DNA from: Xanthobacteraceae bacterium
Lineage (GTDB): Bacteria > Pseudomonadota > Alphaproteobacteria > Rhizobiales > Xanthobacteraceae
DNA: 64,000 nucleotides
Direction of reading: 5' to 3'
NCBI GenBank assembly: GCA_022844485.1
Contig: JALHLQ010000004.1
Coordinates: 91,891 to 155,890, forward strand
Shown: piece by piece, positions 25,322-34,038 of the stretch
Layout of the letters: each line of letters starts with the position of its first letter
How positions within the stretch are numbered: the first letter of the stretch is position 1
Position numbers and translations under genes: made by a program
The notes under the pieces: generated by a model
Told to the model about the DNA's origin: nothing
Seen by the model: only the letters and a program-made list of their open reading frames with translations
The model's database searches: none

Positions 25322-26370
25322 AGGTTCTTGTCACGGGCGGCTGCGGATTCATCGGCTCAGCGTTGGTGCGCCAGTTGATTCGCGAAACCGACGTCGAAGT
25401 CGTCAACGTCGATAATCTTACCTATGCGGCGACGGATCGGAGCGTGGCCGAGATCGCCGGTTCTCCGCGCTACGCGTTCGAGCGGGCGGATATAGCGGAC
25501 GGGCCGCGGATTCGGGATATCTTCAATCGGCATTCGCCGGACGGAGTTATTCACTTGGCGGCCGAAAGTCATGTGGACCGGTCGATCGATGCGCCCGGAG
25601 CGTTCGTTCAGACCAACGTTGTCGGCACCTACACGCTTCTGGCCTGCGCGGAAAAATATTGGCGCAGTTTAAGCGGCGCGCGCCACGCCGCCTTCCGTTT
25701 CGTACATGTCTCGACCGATGAGGTCTACGGAAGCCTCGGAGAAAGCGGTCAGTTTACCGAGGATAGTCCCTACCGGCCGAACTCGCCTTACGCCGCCACC
25801 AAAGCCGCATCGGACCATCTGGCGCGAAGCTGGAATGCGACCTACGGGTTACCCACGATAGTCACCAATGCCTCGAATAACTACGGGCCCTACCAATTTC
25901 CGGAAAAATTGATACCGCGTTCCATCATTCGGGCATTGCGGGGCCAGCCCATTGAGGTCTACGGCCGCGGTGAAAATATCCGAGACTGGCTTTTCGTGGA
26001 CGATCATGCGCGCGGGCTGTGGCGGGTCTTCACGCACGGCGAAGTGGGCCGCACCTACAATTTCGGCAGCCAGTCCGAGTGCAAGAACATCGCGCTTGTC
26101 GGCATGATCTGCGATGCGCTCGACCGCGAGCGCCCTGCAAACGCCCCGCACTCGAATCTGGTTCAGTTCGTTACCGACAGACCCGGTCACGATTTTCGTT
26201 ACGCACTGGATGCCAATCGTGCCTGCACGGAGCTCGGCTGGCGTCCCGCGGCCGCCCTCGATGAGGGCCTCGTCAAAACGGTGCGTTGGTACATCGCCAA
26301 TGCCGGTTGGTGGGAACCCATCTTGAATGACGGCTATAATGCCAGCCGCCTCGGTTTGGCGACGGCCTGA
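25318..26370 (+). CDS. rfbB: dTDP-glucose 4,6-dehydratase
   Basis: This 350-residue extended SDR has the NAD motif VTGGCGFIGSAL, HLAAESHVDRSI, the STDEVYGSLGE strand with the dehydratase Asp-Glu pair, and YAATKAASDHLARSW. It converts dTDP-glucose to dTDP-4-keto-6-deoxyglucose. Its partners rfbC and rfbA lie immediately downstream on the opposite strand, tail to tail with no gap, so the set is split between two transcripts. The gene for the final dTDP-rhamnose reductase (rfbD) is not in the window. Confidence 0.94.
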   Translation: MKVLVTGGCGFIGSALVRQLIRETDVEVVNVDNLTYAATDRSVAEIAGSPRYAFERADIADGPRIRDIFNRHSPDGVIHLAAESHVDRSIDAPGAFVQTNVVGTYTLLACAEKYWRSLSGARHAAFRFVHVSTDEVYGSLGESGQFTEDSPYRPNSPYAATKAASDHLARSWNATYGLPTIVTNASNNYGPYQFPEKLIPRSIIRALRGQPIEVYGRGENIRDWLFVDDHARGLWRVFTHGEVGRTYNFGSQSECKNIALVGMICDALDRERPANAPHSNLVQFVTDRPGHDFRYALDANRACTELGWRPAAALDEGLVKTVRWYIANAGWWEPILNDGYNASRLGLATA

Positions 26371-26931
26371 TCAACGGAAAGAAATTTGCGGCAATCGGTT
26401 TTCCGGAATGTCTCGCAGATACGGATGCGCGGCATCTTTTTCGGATACCACGGGGGCTTTCGTCGGCCACGTGATCGCCAGATTGGGATCAGCCCAATGC
26501 ACTCCGCCTTCGTCACCAGGTCGGTAGGGCGACGACATCTTATAATGCACCATTGCCCTATCGCTGAGGACGCAGAAGCCGTGCGCAACGCCGGCCGGGA
26601 GCCAGACCTGGCCGAACCGGTCGCCGTCGAGAACTTGTCTGCTCCAGCGGCCGAAGGTCGGCGATCCCTTCCGCAGATCGAGCGCGACGTCGAAAATACG
26701 CCCGATCAGGACCGTGATGAGGTGGCCCTGAGGCTGCGAAATCTGATAATGCAGTCCACGCAAAACTCCGCCGTGCGAAAAGGACAACGCGTCCTGCGCG
26801 AAGTCCGGCTCGATTCCAAGAGCGGCGTAACGTTCCTTCTGCCAGGACTCGGCGAAAAAGCCGCGTCGATCGCGATGTTGCTCCGGGGCGATAACAATGA
26901 CACCGGGGATTTCGCTGGCTCGGGTCTGCAT
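26371..26931 (-). CDS. rfbC: dTDP-4-dehydrorhamnose 3,5-epimerase
   Basis: The 186-residue cupin has the RmlC signatures: RRGFFAESW, VLRGLHYQ with the catalytic histidine, VALDLRKGSPTFGRW and GVAHGFCVLSD. It epimerises C3 and C5 of dTDP-4-keto-6-deoxyglucose. Its stop abuts the stop of rfbB on the other strand. It is 3 bases downstream of rfbA and transcribed with it. The final Tyr-region (HYKMSSPYRPGDEG) departs from the most common YKCTDYY form, so specificity may differ. Confidence 0.92.
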   Translation of the reverse strand: MQTRASEIPGVIVIAPEQHRDRRGFFAESWQKERYAALGIEPDFAQDALSFSHGGVLRGLHYQISQPQGHLITVLIGRIFDVALDLRKGSPTFGRWSRQVLDGDRFGQVWLPAGVAHGFCVLSDRAMVHYKMSSPYRPGDEGGVHWADPNLAITWPTKAPVVSEKDAAHPYLRDIPENRLPQISFR

Positions 26932-26934
26932 GAC

Positions 26935-27843
26935 TCAGCCGCCGCGTTCTTCCCGCACCAGCATGCGCAGGTAGCTGCGGTAGCGGCTATCGGGCATCCG
27001 CTCGGTCAACACCGCCAGACGATCGAGGTCGATCAAATGTTGTCGGAAGGCGACTTCTTCCGGAAAAGCTACGCCGGTCGACTGGCGACGCTGAAGGATT
27101 TCCACATAAGTGGATGCCTGCGCGAGCGCTTCGGCCGTCCCGGCGTCGAACCAGGCGTGGCCTCGTCCGATCTCGAAAGCGGAGAGCCGTCCTGCACGCA
27201 GGAGGGCGCGATTGACATCGGTGATCTCCAGCTCACCGCGCGCGGACGGGGCAAGACTTCGCGCAACCTCGACGGCGTCGGCCGCATAGAAATAAAGGCC
27301 GGTCACGGCGCGGTTGGACGGCGGCGGCTCCTCGGGTTTTTCGATGAGGTCCTGAGCGTTGCCCTCGCGGTCGGTGACGAGCACACCGTAACGTCGCGCG
27401 TCGGCGACACGGTAAGTCAAAACGGCGCCGCCAGCGCCTGCCGTTGCGGAGGCGCGCTCGAGCAGCTCCGGCAAACCGTGACCGAAAAAAATGTTGTCAC
27501 CCAAGATGAGGCCGAATGGCTCGCGCGCAATGAAGTCGGAGCCGATCAGCAAAGCCTCGGCGATGCCACCGGCTCGAGGCTGCTCGGCGTAGCTGATCGA
27601 GATGCCCCAGTCGCTTCCGTCCCCAAGCAAGTCGCGGAATGCGGGGACATGGTGCGGATTGGTGATGACGAGGAATTCGCGGACGCCCGCCAACATCAGC
27701 GTGGTCAGCGGATAGTAGATCATAGGTTTGTCGAATATCGGCAGCAGATGCTTATTCGTGGCTACCGTCATCGGATGCAAGCGCGAGCCGGTGCCGCCGG
27801 CGAGAATGATGCCTTTGCGGCTGAGACCTTGTCGCGACGCCAT
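26935..27843 (-). CDS. rfbA: Glucose-1-phosphate thymidylyltransferase
   Basis: The 302-residue nucleotidyltransferase begins near MASRQGLSRKGIILAGGTGSRL, with the pyrophosphorylase signature LAGGTGSRLHPMT, then KPMIYYPLTTLMLAG and FGLILGDNIFFG. It makes dTDP-glucose from dTTP and glucose 1-phosphate. The ATG at 27843 is preferred; the frame can extend to 27879 with 12 extra residues. It is the first gene of a two-gene minus-strand operon (rfbA-rfbC) whose promoter must lie in the 27844-28031 divergent gap. Confidence 0.94.
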   Translation of the reverse strand: MASRQGLSRKGIILAGGTGSRLHPMTVATNKHLLPIFDKPMIYYPLTTLMLAGVREFLVITNPHHVPAFRDLLGDGSDWGISISYAEQPRAGGIAEALLIGSDFIAREPFGLILGDNIFFGHGLPELLERASATAGAGGAVLTYRVADARRYGVLVTDREGNAQDLIEKPEEPPPSNRAVTGLYFYAADAVEVARSLAPSARGELEITDVNRALLRAGRLSAFEIGRGHAWFDAGTAEALAQASTYVEILQRRQSTGVAFPEEVAFRQHLIDLDRLAVLTERMPDSRYRSYLRMLVREERGG

Positions 27844-28031
27844 CAAAGTAGACTCCAGGTATCTTTCGCTCGCGGCCACCTTAATTTGTCCGCCAACGCA
27901 AGCAAGATTTCTCGGTGTGGCCGTGCATGCGTGCAGGGCGCGGGTGCTCGGAATGTCGCCATTGAACCGCGTTGGGATCGAAAAACAGCCCTGCCGTCTG
28001 GTCGCTCTATCAGAACCCTAGGCATCCTAAA
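27844..28031. other. Divergent intergenic region between rfbA and the C-methyltransferase
   Basis: These 188 bases separate leftward rfbA from the rightward C-methyltransferase gene, so promoters for both are expected here. I saw no convincing -35/-10 pair or dyad. The rightward frame stays open upstream to a TTG at 27972, which leaves the start uncertain. Confidence 0.45.
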
Positions 28032-29258
28032 GTGAAAATTCAAAACTGTCGAGTTTGCGGCGCAGCAATACGTCCGTTCATGAGTTTTGGTTCGATGCCA
28101 ATTGCCAATGCATTTTTGCCTGCCGACCAGTTCGATCGGGAAAGTCGCTTCGAATTGGCGCCGGCATTCTGCAGCGCATGCTGCATGCTGCAGTTGGTCG
28201 AACAGCCCTCGCCCGAGGCCATGTTTCACGACCACTACATGTTTTTCACGCGGACATCGCGGCGCATGGTTGAACATTTCACCGGCTACGCCGAGTGGCT
28301 TGCCGAAAAATGGTTCGATCATCCCGATCCTTTCGTTGTCGAGATCGGAAGCAATGACGGCGCCTTGCTGGAGACATTCGCCCGGCGCAATATTCACCAT
28401 TTGGGGGTTGAGCCCTCTGCCAACACGACGGAGGTCGCGCGCAGACACGGTGTCCAAACGCTGACGGCCTTTTTCAACGAGCCCACCGCCGCGCGTATCC
28501 GCGCGGAGCACGGTCCGGCAGACGCAATCGTTGCCGCCAACGTTATGTGCCATATCCCCGATCTCAACGAAGTCGGGCGCGCCGCCGCTCATCTGCTTGC
28601 GCCACACGGGGTGCTGGTCTTCGAGGATCCCTATCTGGGCGACATGATCGCGAAGGGGTCCTACGATCAACTTTACGACGAGCATGTCTATATATTTTCT
28701 GCGCACTCGGTCGCCGCTGCATTTGGCCGTCACGATTTTGAGCTGGTCGACTTGCTGCCGCAGGAAACGCACGGCGGCTCGATGAGATACGTACTTGCCC
28801 GCAAGGGTGCGCGGCGGGCCGCGGCGGCAGTCACGTCAATACTTGCGCGCGAGCGTTCGGCAGGCCTTGACCGGCCGGAAACCTTTGAAGCCTTTCGCAT
28901 CCGTTGTGAGCGCCAGCGCGACGAACTCGTTTCGCTGCTCGGGCGATTGAAGTCGGAAGGCAAGCGCGTCGTGGGCTATGCGGCGACGTCCAAGAGTACG
29001 ACGGTGCTTAATTATTCCGGCATCGGGCCTGATCTGATCGAGTTCATCACTGACACGACGGCCGACAAGCAGGGCCTCTACTCCCCAGGGGTTCATATCC
29101 CAATCGTTCCGGCTGAGCGCTTCTCCGCCCCTTATCCCGATTACGCGGTGCTATTCGCCTGGAATCACCAAGCCGAGATTTTCGCCAAGGAGCGCGAATA
29201 CGTCGCCCGTGGCGGTAAATGGGTCCTTTTCGTGCCAGAGATATCGGTGGTCGGATGA
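28032..29258 (+). CDS. Sugar C-methyltransferase (TylC3/EvaC/KijD1-like)
   Basis: With the GTG at 28032 the product has 408 residues, the usual length. It has three parts: an N-terminal zinc-binding module (CRVCG, then CSACCMLQL), a central SAM domain (VVEIGSNDGALLETF), and the C-terminal C-methyltransferase domain (VVGYAATSKSTTVLNYSGIG). Known members add a branching methyl to C3 of dTDP-keto-deoxy sugars. The next gene is a 3-aminotransferase of the FdtB type, so a 3-amino-3-C-methyl sugar is possible. The EHVYIFSAHSV segment matches the family active-site Tyr/His region. Confidence 0.85.
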   Translation: MKIQNCRVCGAAIRPFMSFGSMPIANAFLPADQFDRESRFELAPAFCSACCMLQLVEQPSPEAMFHDHYMFFTRTSRRMVEHFTGYAEWLAEKWFDHPDPFVVEIGSNDGALLETFARRNIHHLGVEPSANTTEVARRHGVQTLTAFFNEPTAARIRAEHGPADAIVAANVMCHIPDLNEVGRAAAHLLAPHGVLVFEDPYLGDMIAKGSYDQLYDEHVYIFSAHSVAAAFGRHDFELVDLLPQETHGGSMRYVLARKGARRAAAAVTSILARERSAGLDRPETFEAFRIRCERQRDELVSLLGRLKSEGKRVVGYAATSKSTTVLNYSGIGPDLIEFITDTTADKQGLYSPGVHIPIVPAERFSAPYPDYAVLFAWNHQAEIFAKEREYVARGGKWVLFVPEISVVG

Positions 29259-30358
29259 CAATTTCTGTCAGTCGCCCGCATGCACAATATAAGAGCCACG
29301 CCGCGGCAATTGACGCGGCGGTGCGGCGGGTATTTGAGAGCGAACGTTATATTCTCGGACCTGAACTCGAGCGGTTTGAAGCTGACTTCGCGACGTGGTG
29401 CGGTGCTCCACATGTCGTAGGCGTCGCTTCGGGTACCGATGCGATCACCATTGCGTTGCTGGCACTAGGCATTGGGCCGGGAGATGAAGTAATCACCGTG
29501 TCCCATACCGCGGTTGCGACGATCGCCGGTATCACGCGGTCCGGCGCAACAGCGGTCATGGTTGATATCGATCCGACAACCTGGACTATTGATCCCAAGG
29601 CTGCCGCTGCCGCAGTGGGATCACGAACACGCGCTATTGTTCCTGTGCATCTATACGGCCAGCCTGCCGATATGGACGCCGTCACCGCGCTCGCTCGAAG
29701 CCACGGACTGGCAGTCATTGAGGACTGCGCGCAGGCGCACGGCGCGACATGGCGTGGCCAGCGCGTCGGCTCGATAGGCGACGCTGGCGCGTTCAGTTTC
29801 TACCCAACGAAAAATCTCGGCGCGATCGGCGACGGCGGAGCGTTGACGCTGCGTGATCAGTCAACGGCGGCGCGGGCGCGGCAGATTCGGGAATACGGAT
29901 GGGACCACAACCGCGTATCGCAGCTTTGCGGCCTGAACTCCCGGCTCGATGAGTTGCAGGCGGCGATCCTTCGCGCCAAACTGCCCTCGTTGAATGATGA
30001 CAATTCGCGCCGCGTCGCTGTCGCGGCGCAATACGCCGCGGCCCTTGCTGATTCGCCGCTTCAGCTGCCGTGCGTACGCGCCGGCGCCAGCCACGTTTGG
30101 CACCTGTACGTGGTGGCGCATGCAGAACGTGAATTGCTGCGCGAGCATTTAGCTGCGCGGGGAATCGCGGCTGGTGTGCACTATCCACGCCCCGCGCATC
30201 GCCATCCTGCTTGGGCGAATGCGCGAACCAATGAGTTGCCGCATACGGATCGTGCAGCGAACGAGGTTCTGTCGCTGCCAATCTACCCGGAGCTGTCGCA
30301 GCATGATCTGGATATAGTGATTGCGGCGGTACGCAGCTATTTTGTGGAATCACAATGA
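29255..30358 (+). CDS. dTDP-3-keto-sugar aminotransferase (FdtB/QdtB-like DegT enzyme)
   Basis: The 367-residue PLP enzyme has GVASGTDAITIALLALGIGPGDEV, VIEDCAQAHGATWRG and FSFYPTKNLGAIGDGGALT with the Schiff-base lysine. The YPTKNLGAIGDGGA form is characteristic of the FdtB/QdtB/TylB/DesV branch, which aminates C3 of dTDP-3-keto-6-deoxy sugars. A matching 3,4-ketoisomerase (FdtA-like) lies at 36172, and rfbA/rfbB supply the precursor. The ATG at 29255 overlaps the C-methyltransferase stop by 4 bases. Confidence 0.9.
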   Translation: MTISVSRPHAQYKSHAAAIDAAVRRVFESERYILGPELERFEADFATWCGAPHVVGVASGTDAITIALLALGIGPGDEVITVSHTAVATIAGITRSGATAVMVDIDPTTWTIDPKAAAAAVGSRTRAIVPVHLYGQPADMDAVTALARSHGLAVIEDCAQAHGATWRGQRVGSIGDAGAFSFYPTKNLGAIGDGGALTLRDQSTAARARQIREYGWDHNRVSQLCGLNSRLDELQAAILRAKLPSLNDDNSRRVAVAAQYAAALADSPLQLPCVRAGASHVWHLYVVAHAERELLREHLAARGIAAGVHYPRPAHRHPAWANARTNELPHTDRAANEVLSLPIYPELSQHDLDIVIAAVRSYFVESQ

Positions 30359-31332
30359 AAGCGGACATGTCCAAGAACGTGCCGCTCGCACACTCTCCGA
30401 TTTGGGATCGCATCCATGCCGGGCCGCTCGCCAACCCGGCTGCGATTGATCTCGAGACGTTCCGCTCTTCTGGCCCACTGTTTGCGATTTCCATGTGGGA
30501 TCCGAACCGCTACGGCCTGCGCTATCTCAAGATGCTGCTGTTCGCTTTGCTGTCGGTTGATGGCAAACGCGATACCAAGCTCTACCGGAAAATTTCCAAC
30601 CGTGCGCTTGGGAACCCAATCACTGTCCGGGTGCGTGGCGTCGACGTCTGTCTCGACTATTTTCAAGCTGTTGACGAGGCCAAGACCATTGCCGCCAGCG
30701 GCCTGCCGGGTGAGGCCGCCAGGCTGGTCGAGATCGGACCCGGTTATGGGCGCACTTGCCATGCGTTGATCAGCCTTTATCCGCAGATTGCCGAATATTG
30801 GCTTGTCGATTTAGAACCTTGCCTGGCATTGGCCCATCGATATCTCGAACGTGTCCTGGACCGCAACCTGTTTGCCAAGCTGCGCTTCGTGACCGCGTCG
30901 GAGTTCGGCGAAAAGGGCGGGGCAGAGCGTTTCGATCTTGCTCTTAATATCGATTCGTTCGGGGATCTACCGCCCGAAGTGGCGCAGGCGTATCTCGCAT
31001 TGATCGATGCAAGATGTGACGCATTTTTTTGCAAGAATCCTATCGCGAAATATCTCGATCCGGCGTTGGGAGGCGAAGTGGCTACAAACGAGCGCGTTCA
31101 GGAAGCGCTCAGGAGCGGGCTCGCCCGCGATGTCATCGACATTTTCGACAGCGAGCAGGTGGACGCCGCCGTGCCGAAATTTTTAGCCGCCTACCGGCCA
31201 GGGCCGGACTGGCGTGTTATCGTTGAGCGGCCGGCGCCGCCTTGGAGCTACTACCATCAGGTGGTATTCCACCGGCAGAACTCGAGAAAACAATTCGACG
31301 ACGGGCCGCGGCCCGGCGGAAAAGATCAATGA
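30355..31332 (+). CDS. Putative sugar O-methyltransferase
   Basis: The 325-residue protein has a SAM-like motif (ARLVEIGPGYGRTCHALI) after a 120-residue N-terminal region, then EYWLVDLEPCLALAHRYL and FDLALNIDSFGDLPPEVA. It matches my memory of the putative sugar O-methyltransferase family (TIGR04371). It is embedded in a 4-base-overlap chain between the aminotransferase and the CmcI-like gene, so it probably methylates a sugar of the same repeat. The substrate and position are unknown. Confidence 0.75.
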   Translation: MKADMSKNVPLAHSPIWDRIHAGPLANPAAIDLETFRSSGPLFAISMWDPNRYGLRYLKMLLFALLSVDGKRDTKLYRKISNRALGNPITVRVRGVDVCLDYFQAVDEAKTIAASGLPGEAARLVEIGPGYGRTCHALISLYPQIAEYWLVDLEPCLALAHRYLERVLDRNLFAKLRFVTASEFGEKGGAERFDLALNIDSFGDLPPEVAQAYLALIDARCDAFFCKNPIAKYLDPALGGEVATNERVQEALRSGLARDVIDIFDSEQVDAAVPKFLAAYRPGPDWRVIVERPAPPWSYYHQVVFHRQNSRKQFDDGPRPGGKDQ

Positions 31333-32129
31333 ACGGACACGACAACGACAAGGTCACCATCGATTGGGGCGCGGCGACAGTCACCGTCGAGCGCAAAGGC
31401 GAACGGCGCGTGCTTCCTATGCAGTCGGAAGGCGCGTTCGACGCAGTCGGCCGCGCATGGCTTCGTGTCGGTTGGGATGTGAAATACGTCTATTCCTTCA
31501 CATGGCTCGGCCGGCCTATGTTGCAACTGCCGGACGATATGATTCGCCTGCAGGAAATGATCTATGCGGTGAAGCCGGACGTTATAGTCGAGACTGGCGT
31601 GGCGCATGGCGGTTCGTTGGTGTTCAGTGCCGCCATTTGCCATGCCATTGGCCGCGGACGTGTGATCGGAGTCGAAAAGGGTCTGTGGCCGGAGAATAAG
31701 GCAGCACTTGTAAAACACGAACTGGCGCATCTCATGAGTGTGGTTGAGGGCAGCTCGGTCGACCCTGACGTCGTCGCCAAAGTTAAGGCCGCCATCAAGC
31801 CGGGCGAGACGGTGCTGGTCGTGCTTGATTCCAACCACACTTACGATCACGTGCTGGGCGAGCTGCGTGCCTATGGTCCGCTGGTTACGCCCGGTTCGTG
31901 GCTGATTGCTTGTGACGGCATCATCGGCGACCTCGTTGGCGCACCTCGCTCGCAACCGGATTGGGGTACAAATAACGCGACTGAGGCGGCAAAGACCTAT
32001 GCCAAGGAAAATTCGGCCTTCTCGCTGATCGATCCACCGCTTCCTTTCAACGAAAGCATGATCTGCCGATCGCCAACCTACTGGCGCGGTGGATTTCTGC
32101 AGCGTGCGAAGGCTAACGCACCTGCCTGA
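31329..32129 (+). CDS. CmcI/rhamnosyl O-methyltransferase-like protein
   Basis: The 266-residue protein shows the CmcI-type fold: VKYVYSFTWLGRPMLQLPDDMIRLQE, DVIVETGVAHGGSLVFSA as the SAM loop, VIGVEKG, and VLVVLDSNHTYDHVL with metal-binding Asp/His. Members annotated as cephalosporin hydroxylase are mostly SAM- and Mg-dependent methyltransferases; related ones O-methylate rhamnose in glycolipids. Start is ATG at 31329 (ATGA overlap). It closes the run of tightly overlapped genes; a 42-base gap follows and composition changes. Confidence 0.8.
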   Translation: MNGHDNDKVTIDWGAATVTVERKGERRVLPMQSEGAFDAVGRAWLRVGWDVKYVYSFTWLGRPMLQLPDDMIRLQEMIYAVKPDVIVETGVAHGGSLVFSAAICHAIGRGRVIGVEKGLWPENKAALVKHELAHLMSVVEGSSVDPDVVAKVKAAIKPGETVLVVLDSNHTYDHVLGELRAYGPLVTPGSWLIACDGIIGDLVGAPRSQPDWGTNNATEAAKTYAKENSAFSLIDPPLPFNESMICRSPTYWRGGFLQRAKANAPA

Positions 32130-32171
32130 CGAAGTTCATAGTTTACAATCTTATCAATTGAGTTTTTGAGG

Positions 32172-33167
32172 ATGATACGTGACGTGAGCCTACCATCCGT
32201 TACCATGGCCTTGTTGACCTATAATCATGCCCGCGTCGTCAGACCATCAATCGAAAGCCTGCTCCAACAAAATTACCAAAATTTCGAAGTTGTTGTACAG
32301 GACGATCACTCTTCTGACGAAACGATACAAATCGCTGCTCAATTTGCAGCGCGTGATCCGCGAGTGCGTCTTTCTAAGACGCCAAAAAATATGGGTGGGT
32401 GGGGAAACCTGGCGGTGGCTGCCGAGGAAAGCAAGTCAGACTTCATCTGTTGGGCATGTCCAGGCGACAACTGGGACAGTAACTTTATTTCAACGCTTGT
32501 TGAGAAATTGCGGCTCAATTCAGACGCAGTCGCAGCAATGTGTGGGACAATTGATGTCGATGAAGAGACTCGCTTGGAGTGCGGTCGACGGCCCATGAGC
32601 GGTGAAGGGTCGCCGGCGAATATGGGCTGGCTCCAATTGGCGTGTGCGGTGCTCATGAAGACCCGTCCCGCTCAAGTACATAGGCCACATTACTCGTTGA
32701 TGCTTCACGGCCTTATTCATCGGCGTGTGTTGCGGGACGTATTGCGGTCTTATCAAGGTCTCGGGCCTATATTGAATGAACGTGCGATAGTTGCACATCT
32801 CGCGCTGGTGGGACCATTTGTCGTCAGCGATCGTTGGTTGTTTGAAAAAGAGCGCCACGTCCTACCCGCGTTGGCACGCGGACCGCACGTCGTAAACCGT
32901 GTAGCGCGAGCCAATGCGCGGTTACTCTATTCGCGGATCACCTATCAAGCGGCGCGTGCCATGTTCCGCTCAGCGGCAATTCCTAGCGAGCGCAAGCTCT
33001 CAATCCCGCTCGTCGTCGGTCAGTACTTTGCACGGTCACTTGCCGATGCAGCGTTCATTCGCATGGTTTCATGGATGAATCGGTGGCTACCCAGCGATTT
33101 CTACCACAGTGTTCGCAGGTTTTATCGTCGGCTCTCGCTGCGTCATGGCGGTTCGAATAGATTGTGA
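32172..33167 (+). CDS. Glycosyltransferase family 2
   Basis: The 331-residue protein has a GT-A start (SVTMALLTYNHARVVRPSIESLLQQNY), VVVQDDHSSDET with the nucleotide-binding aspartates, and DFICWACPGDNWDS where the metal-binding acidic motif is expected. It should transfer a sugar from a nucleotide donor at the cytoplasmic membrane face. ATG 32172 is chosen over the in-frame TTG at 32166. This gene and the next two are visibly more AT-rich than their neighbours, which suggests later acquisition. Confidence 0.85.
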   Translation: MIRDVSLPSVTMALLTYNHARVVRPSIESLLQQNYQNFEVVVQDDHSSDETIQIAAQFAARDPRVRLSKTPKNMGGWGNLAVAAEESKSDFICWACPGDNWDSNFISTLVEKLRLNSDAVAAMCGTIDVDEETRLECGRRPMSGEGSPANMGWLQLACAVLMKTRPAQVHRPHYSLMLHGLIHRRVLRDVLRSYQGLGPILNERAIVAHLALVGPFVVSDRWLFEKERHVLPALARGPHVVNRVARANARLLYSRITYQAARAMFRSAAIPSERKLSIPLVVGQYFARSLADAAFIRMVSWMNRWLPSDFYHSVRRFYRRLSLRHGGSNRL

Positions 33168-33225
33168 GCAAATCACTTTGGATTTGGCGGCAGACGTTTA
33201 GCCTCGGGCGAAGATTGGACCTGCA

Positions 33226-34038
33226 TTGAGCGACCACAATCCATCGTCTGGATTTCGAGTCTGGGAAGGCATCTACGATGATTTTCCTGTGGAACTGCCA
33301 AAAAGGGCGTTTTCCGCGGATCGTTGGGTTGATTCACTGTCAGTCGAAACGCAAGAGGCCCTCGCGGCGCTAGACGCTGACCCGATTGAGGCAGCTTGCT
33401 CTACCGTAACCTTGACGCACCAATATCCGCTGCCAGTGCTCGTTGCGATCGCTGCATCGACCAACAATAAACCAGTTCGAATCTTGGATTTTGGCGGCGG
33501 GTTGGCTGCGAGTTACCCCGCCGTTGCAGGTGTGTTGCCGCATAGCGCAACCGTTGAGTTTCACGTTGTTGAAATTCCAGCGATCGTGACTCGTGGGCAG
33601 CAGCTATTTGCGGGGCGTAAGAATGTACATTTTCACAATGAGCTACCCACTGCTGGCCATTTTGACATCGTCCACGCTGCGGCTGCGCTACAATACGTCG
33701 CCGATTGGCAAGGGCTGCTTACCCGTTTCGCAGAACTGGCACCTGAATGGATGGCGTTCGGGCATTTGCTAGCTGGCCCCGTTCGCACTTTCATCACGCG
33801 TCAAAATGCATATGAAACACAAATTCCAGCCCGCTTTATTGCAATGGACGAGTTCCTGAAGGTGATTAGCGGACTGGGCTATCGACTAGTTTATCGCGCA
33901 TTGATGATCCGTACAATTTTGGGCAAAGAGCAGCCTTTACCGACAGGGCATTTCCCCGAAGGGTATCGTCTTCGTTATGGGTGTAACCTAATATTTCGAC
34001 GCTGCGGCAAGTCGGAACTTGGGTCGCAATCTCCGTGA
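33226..34038 (+). CDS. Methyltransferase, TIGR04325-like
   Basis: The 270-residue protein begins with a short GFRVWEGIYDDF segment, then RILDFGGGLAASYPAVA as a SAM-type glycine motif, EFHVVEIPAIV and HFDIVHAAAALQYVADW. The WEGIYD start and DFGGG motif are typical of the TIGR04325 methyltransferase family. A TTG at 33226 is the most upstream reasonable start. It lies in the AT-richer island and overlaps the sulfotransferase GTG by 4 bases. The acceptor is unknown. Confidence 0.75.
   Translation: MSDHNPSSGFRVWEGIYDDFPVELPKRAFSADRWVDSLSVETQEALAALDADPIEAACSTVTLTHQYPLPVLVAIAASTNNKPVRILDFGGGLAASYPAVAGVLPHSATVEFHVVEIPAIVTRGQQLFAGRKNVHFHNELPTAGHFDIVHAAAALQYVADWQGLLTRFAELAPEWMAFGHLLAGPVRTFITRQNAYETQIPARFIAMDEFLKVISGLGYRLVYRALMIRTILGKEQPLPTGHFPEGYRLRYGCNLIFRRCGKSELGSQSP

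Noticed and set aside
26386..28035. 549-codon plus-strand ORF
   Set aside because: It lies opposite rfbC and rfbA, which have full family motifs on the minus strand.
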